NCBI GenBank assembly: GCA_005881235.1 | Contig: VBEQ01000250.1 | Coordinates: 1 to 5,413, forward strand | Length of the DNA stretch: 5,413 bases | Source of the DNA: Chloroflexota bacterium | GTDB taxonomy: Bacteria > Chloroflexota > Dormibacteria > CF-121 | Reading direction: 5' to 3' | Part shown: positions 5,395-5,413 of the stretch, one piece after another | How the letters are laid out: each line of letters opens with the position of its first letter | Numbering within the stretch: position 1 is the stretch's first letter | The notes under the pieces: model-generated | Databases searched by the model: none | The model's input: the letters and a program-made list of their open reading frames with translations, nothing else | Told to the model about the DNA's origin: nothing | Position numbers and translations under genes: made by a program

Positions 5395-5413
5395 TGGAGC
5401 GGGAGACGAGACT
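5395..5413 (-). tRNA. 3' end of a tRNA gene, probably tRNA-Gly; rest beyond window
   Basis: The minus strand ends with the last bases of the T loop (AGT, 5411-5413 reversed), T-stem strand CTCGT, acceptor strand CTCCCGC, discriminator T and an encoded CCA (5395-5397). This is the same as the 3' end of E. coli tRNA-Gly(GCC) as I recall it, except for one acceptor base. A U discriminator with a CCCGC acceptor strand is typical of bacterial tRNA-Gly. Only 19 bases are visible, so the anticodon is unknown and the identity rests on these bases. The 5' part should begin with GCGGGAG if the acceptor stem pairs fully. Confidence 0.72.

Overview
This is a GC-rich (roughly two-thirds G+C) bacterial chromosome segment. 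Codons end mostly in G or C, and GTG starts are used. The combination of a PPK1 with a CYTH-CHAD partner, a DUF4242-cyclase fusion and a sulfocyanin-like copper lipoprotein fits soil or groundwater lineages such as Chloroflexota, Dormibacterota-like groups or Actinomycetota. This placement is a guess from gene content and codon style; no marker gene in the window proves it.

Layout. Positions 1-3382, minus strand, hold a two-gene polyphosphate operon. It reads from polyphosphate kinase 1 (GTG start at 3382) into a CYTH-CHAD protein whose ATG overlaps the ppk1 stop by 8 bases and whose 3' end runs off the left edge. The ppk1 start has no Shine-Dalgarno site. A TATACT box ends 6 bases before the GTG, so the operon probably makes a leaderless mRNA. 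Positions 3383-3531 are a divergent intergenic region with that promoter, an imperfect inverted repeat and a good ribosome site for the plus-strand gene. Positions 3532-4383, plus strand, encode a DUF4242 domain fused to a class III nucleotide cyclase, in which the usual catalytic Asn is Glu. Six bases further on, tail to tail, positions 4390-4947 on the minus strand encode a lipoprotein with a sulfocyanin-like cupredoxin domain and a complete set of copper ligands. From 4960 to about 5388 lies a decayed IS481-type insertion sequence: the N-terminal helix-turn-helix part of a transposase, and four roughly 22-base end repeats. The last 19 bases (5395-5413) are the 3' end of a minus-strand tRNA, best matched to tRNA-Gly.

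How the parts may work together. PPK1 makes polyphosphate from ATP. CHAD proteins are known to bind polyphosphate granules, and CYTH domains hydrolyse or bind triphosphates, so the left operon is a synthesis and handling pair. The divergent cyclase may signal to it through the shared intergenic region, but this is inference. The tRNA, the IS remnant and the cupredoxin gene are all on the minus strand, so the cupredoxin gene may now be read from the tRNA or IS side. No CRISPR array, phage gene or complete mobile element is present. There is no gene-free stretch above 300 bases, apart from the IS end and tRNA region, which is described below.
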